Shown in pieces: positions 53,452 through 55,256 of a DNA stretch of 55,256 nucleotides. The notes beneath the pieces are model-generated. The model was given only the letters and a program-made list of their open reading frames with translations. It searched no databases and had not been told where the DNA came from. Every line of letters starts with the position of its first letter. Position 1 is the stretch's first letter. This stretch comes from Dysgonamonadaceae bacterium (GTDB lineage: Bacteria > Bacteroidota > Bacteroidia > Bacteroidales > Dysgonomonadaceae): assembly GCA_031272205.1 (NCBI GenBank), contig JAISUH010000043.1:1-55256 (forward strand). Reading direction: 5' to 3'. The position numbers and the translations under genes were made by a program.

Positions 53452-54780
53452 TTAAGGTTTTCTGTCCGCGCTTGGAAGTTCGAGGAGCATCCATTTGTCG
53501 TCGGTTACGCCTTCAAGAATATTCTGTACGCACAGATTCCATGAAATAAACCCCACAAATTTGCCGTTTTTATCCGTATAATCGGCGGCGGGAGCCAGCG
53601 GAGCACCGGTATCGGCATCGTAATTCTCGTGCATGGAATCCCATTTTTTGATGTCGTCCAAAAGCAGCGTCCCCAGTGTTTCGGCTTGCCAACGAATTTC
53701 ATTGTCAAAGCCATAGTTTTTTAAACCGATGGAATACAGATAATTAGCCACACACCAGACGGGGCCTTGCCAGTTGGAAAACGGGATAATGATGTTTTTA
53801 TTGTTGTAATCGGGGTCTTTGGCCGACAAGGAGCGGAAGCCGTATTTTGCCCGCATCTCCGTGCTGTCGAGTAAATATCGCTTTATCATTTCCCGTCCTT
53901 TTTCATCAGGCGCAAGTTTCTGAATTAGAGGAATAAAACTCGAATAGCTCACGCGGCGGTAGAAACTGCGCGTTTCGCGGTCAACGGTATAATAAACCGC
54001 ATCCTTATCATCCCAAAGGTATTTGTTGATCGCATCTTCCAATTGAGCGGCTTTAGCCATCAAAACGACATAATCTGTCGTTTTGCCCAGTTTTTGGGCA
54101 ATCAAAGCCTGCGCAATGATTTCGCGCAGCTGGAAAGTGCTTGCGTCGGGCGCGAGGAAGGAGCGCGTATCGTCCTCGAAATAGTTCATTGCGGGATTGT
54201 TGTCCGCACCGCTTTGTCCTGCATTTTCCCAGAAATAGCATCCCGAAAGCGAATCTTGTTGCGTTTTGTCGCGGTATTCCAGCACCTTCATCAGGGCGGC
54301 GTAATGCGGCTTAATCCATTCAAAATCATTTGTTTGTTCGGAATAAAAATAAACGCCTTGCGAAAGGAAAGGTTTCATGGCGAACTTACCGAAGACTTCG
54401 CGCGGCCCTTCGGTAGTGGCGCAACCGGCCACATAACCGTCGCTGTCAATGTTTGCAATCAAATTCAATGCCCAGTATTTCAAGTATTCGGGTTTGCCCA
54501 CCGAAGCCAAATGGCAGCCCATGAAAAAGCCGTCCCAATCCCACATCTGTTTGTAGAAACCGGCGGGTATCAGGTAGGGGTATTTCAGATAGCCTTCTGC
54601 CGGCCGGATGACTTGCGGTTCGAGGCGGTCGAACTCGGCGACAAGCGCCGTTTTCAGTTTTGCCAACTCTTCGTTGCTCATACTCGTATTTCTATTAAGA
54701 TTGTCCTGTTTGTTTGAATGGCATCCCGGCATTGCAACGGCTGTCATCATCGCGATAGCGGACAGAAAAAGTTTCTTCAT
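53452..54780 (-). CDS. Trehalase-like (GH37/GH63) glycoside hydrolase, lipoprotein
   Basis: From ATG 54780 the product has 442 residues with a lipobox (AVAMPGC). The (alpha/alpha)6 barrel features KQMWDWDGFFMG, SDGYVAGC, PFSNWQGPVWCVANYLY and FVGFISWNLCVQNIL, which are typical of the GH37/GH63-like group that includes mannosylglycerate hydrolases and bacterial glucosidases. The exact substrate is unknown. It lies 23 bases after the GH29-like gene and 4 before the GH43 gene. Confidence 0.8.
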   Translation of the reverse strand: MKKLFLSAIAMMTAVAMPGCHSNKQDNLNRNTSMSNEELAKLKTALVAEFDRLEPQVIRPAEGYLKYPYLIPAGFYKQMWDWDGFFMGCHLASVGKPEYLKYWALNLIANIDSDGYVAGCATTEGPREVFGKFAMKPFLSQGVYFYSEQTNDFEWIKPHYAALMKVLEYRDKTQQDSLSGCYFWENAGQSGADNNPAMNYFEDDTRSFLAPDASTFQLREIIAQALIAQKLGKTTDYVVLMAKAAQLEDAINKYLWDDKDAVYYTVDRETRSFYRRVSYSSFIPLIQKLAPDEKGREMIKRYLLDSTEMRAKYGFRSLSAKDPDYNNKNIIIPFSNWQGPVWCVANYLYSIGLKNYGFDNEIRWQAETLGTLLLDDIKKWDSMHENYDADTGAPLAPAADYTDKNGKFVGFISWNLCVQNILEGVTDDKWMLLELPSADRKP

Positions 54781-54803
54781 TGCGGTAATTTTTTCGGGTT
54801 GAT

Positions 54804-55256
54804 TCACTCCTCAATTTTGAACGTCCAATATTCCTGCGCTACCGGCGGCATTTTCGATAACAAATCTTTTGGAACACTGATAACCAGCTCATTGTTGCTG
54901 AACTCCCATTTCAGGGGCTTGTTGTATCCGAGCAGCGAAACCTTAGTTCCTGCCTGCACCGGAACCGATTTCAGGCGGATTTCCATTCCCGAAAGGTCGT
55001 TAGTAAAGGCATAAACCGTTCGTCCGTCCTTGCTTTGCGTAAACCGGATATCGTCTTCTTGCCAGACCCGCCGCGGACGAGTATTATAAATTCCCTCGCC
55101 ATTGACGGAAAGCCAGCGGCCTGTTTCTTCGAGTTGCGCAATGGCAGCGGGATGAAAGCGTCCGTCGCCATCGGGGCCTATGCCGACCATAAAACTGCCG
55201 CCCTTGGCCACCGCGTCAATCAGATTTTTGATAATCCACTGCGAACCCTTGTAATT
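54804..55256 (-). CDS. C-terminal part of a GH29-like alpha-L-fucosidase (truncated by window edge)
   Basis: The frame continues to the window edge. The 150 visible residues include SQWIIKNLIDAVAKGGSF, MVGIGPDGDGRFHPAAIAQL, and GRWLSVNGEGIYNTRP, which match the end of the GH29 barrel where an active-site-distal loop is conserved. A C-terminal beta-sandwich ends with EYWTFKIEE. The catalytic residues lie outside the window, so activity cannot be judged. GH29 enzymes release alpha-L-fucose. Confidence 0.8.
   Translation of the reverse strand, partial: NYKGSQWIIKNLIDAVAKGGSFMVGIGPDGDGRFHPAAIAQLEETGRWLSVNGEGIYNTRPRRVWQEDDIRFTQSKDGRTVYAFTNDLSGMEIRLKSVPVQAGTKVSLLGYNKPLKWEFSNNELVISVPKDLLSKMPPVAQEYWTFKIEE

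Overview
The window looks like chromosome from an obligately anaerobic member of the Bacteroidales. The grounds are a complete FimA/Mfa-type (type V) fimbrial operon, many Bacteroidota promoters of the form TTTG-N19-TAnnTTTG, a ferredoxin-dependent 2-oxoacid oxidoreductase, a rubrerythrin, FISUMP and DUF3575/DUF3868 proteins, and a polysaccharide-degradation cluster. The sequence alone does not support a genus call.

Layout. 1-890: a dispersed intergenic repeat, tRNA-Ser(UGA) and a long leader with five 21-22 bp tandem repeats. 891-12953: one forward operon encoding a DUF3575 protein, a DUF3868/OmpA-like/TPR protein, the major fimbrillin, an Mfa2/FimB-type anchor, three minor or tip fimbrillins and a DUF5106-like thioredoxin-fold protein. 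12954-14500: a patch of palindromic REP-like elements, containing a second copy of the repeat seen at 1-150, then two small membrane proteins with near-identical promoters. 14534-16691: DEAD-box helicase and PlsC-type acyltransferase. 16698-21898 (reverse): transketolase, RpiB, a GH25 lysozyme-like protein, an S41 peptidase and an outer membrane barrel protein in series. 22066-25680: a divergent HTH regulator, a 63-residue peptide and a large fimbrillin-FISUMP lipoprotein. 25954-28287: a VOC protein and a LytS/LytTR-type two-component pair that follows a large outer membrane barrel gene (28364-31192). 31346-32573 (reverse): RuvA and rubrerythrin. 32930-39562: TetR regulator, TolC/MexA/AcrB-type RND pump and a PII-like small protein. 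39640-43549: nitroreductase, KdsC-like phosphatase and the four-subunit Kor/Vor oxidoreductase. 43707-47344 (reverse): an AspT/YidE-type transporter, two small hypothetical proteins and a Bcr/CflA-type MFS exporter. 47520-55256 (reverse): a carbohydrate cluster with GH78, an L-fucose/L-arabinose isomerase-family protein, GH43-CBM6, a GH37/GH63-like enzyme and the C-terminal part of a GH29-like enzyme cut by the window edge.

How the genes work together. The fimbrial operon holds everything expected for a surface pilus. Four proteins carry a lipobox and then a (T/S)R site where an Arg-specific protease could mature them; the anchor lacks that site. The operon also carries three CxxC-bearing proteins, which suggests thiol chemistry in assembly. 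The 22-25.7 kb cassette (regulator, small peptide, surface lipoprotein) is the least explained part of the window and is my main candidate for an undescribed system. The distal reverse cluster looks like the enzyme part of a locus for plant pectin side chains or other rhamnose/arabinose/fucose-bearing glycans.

All calls come from reading the sequence and from memory of protein families. No database search was run.
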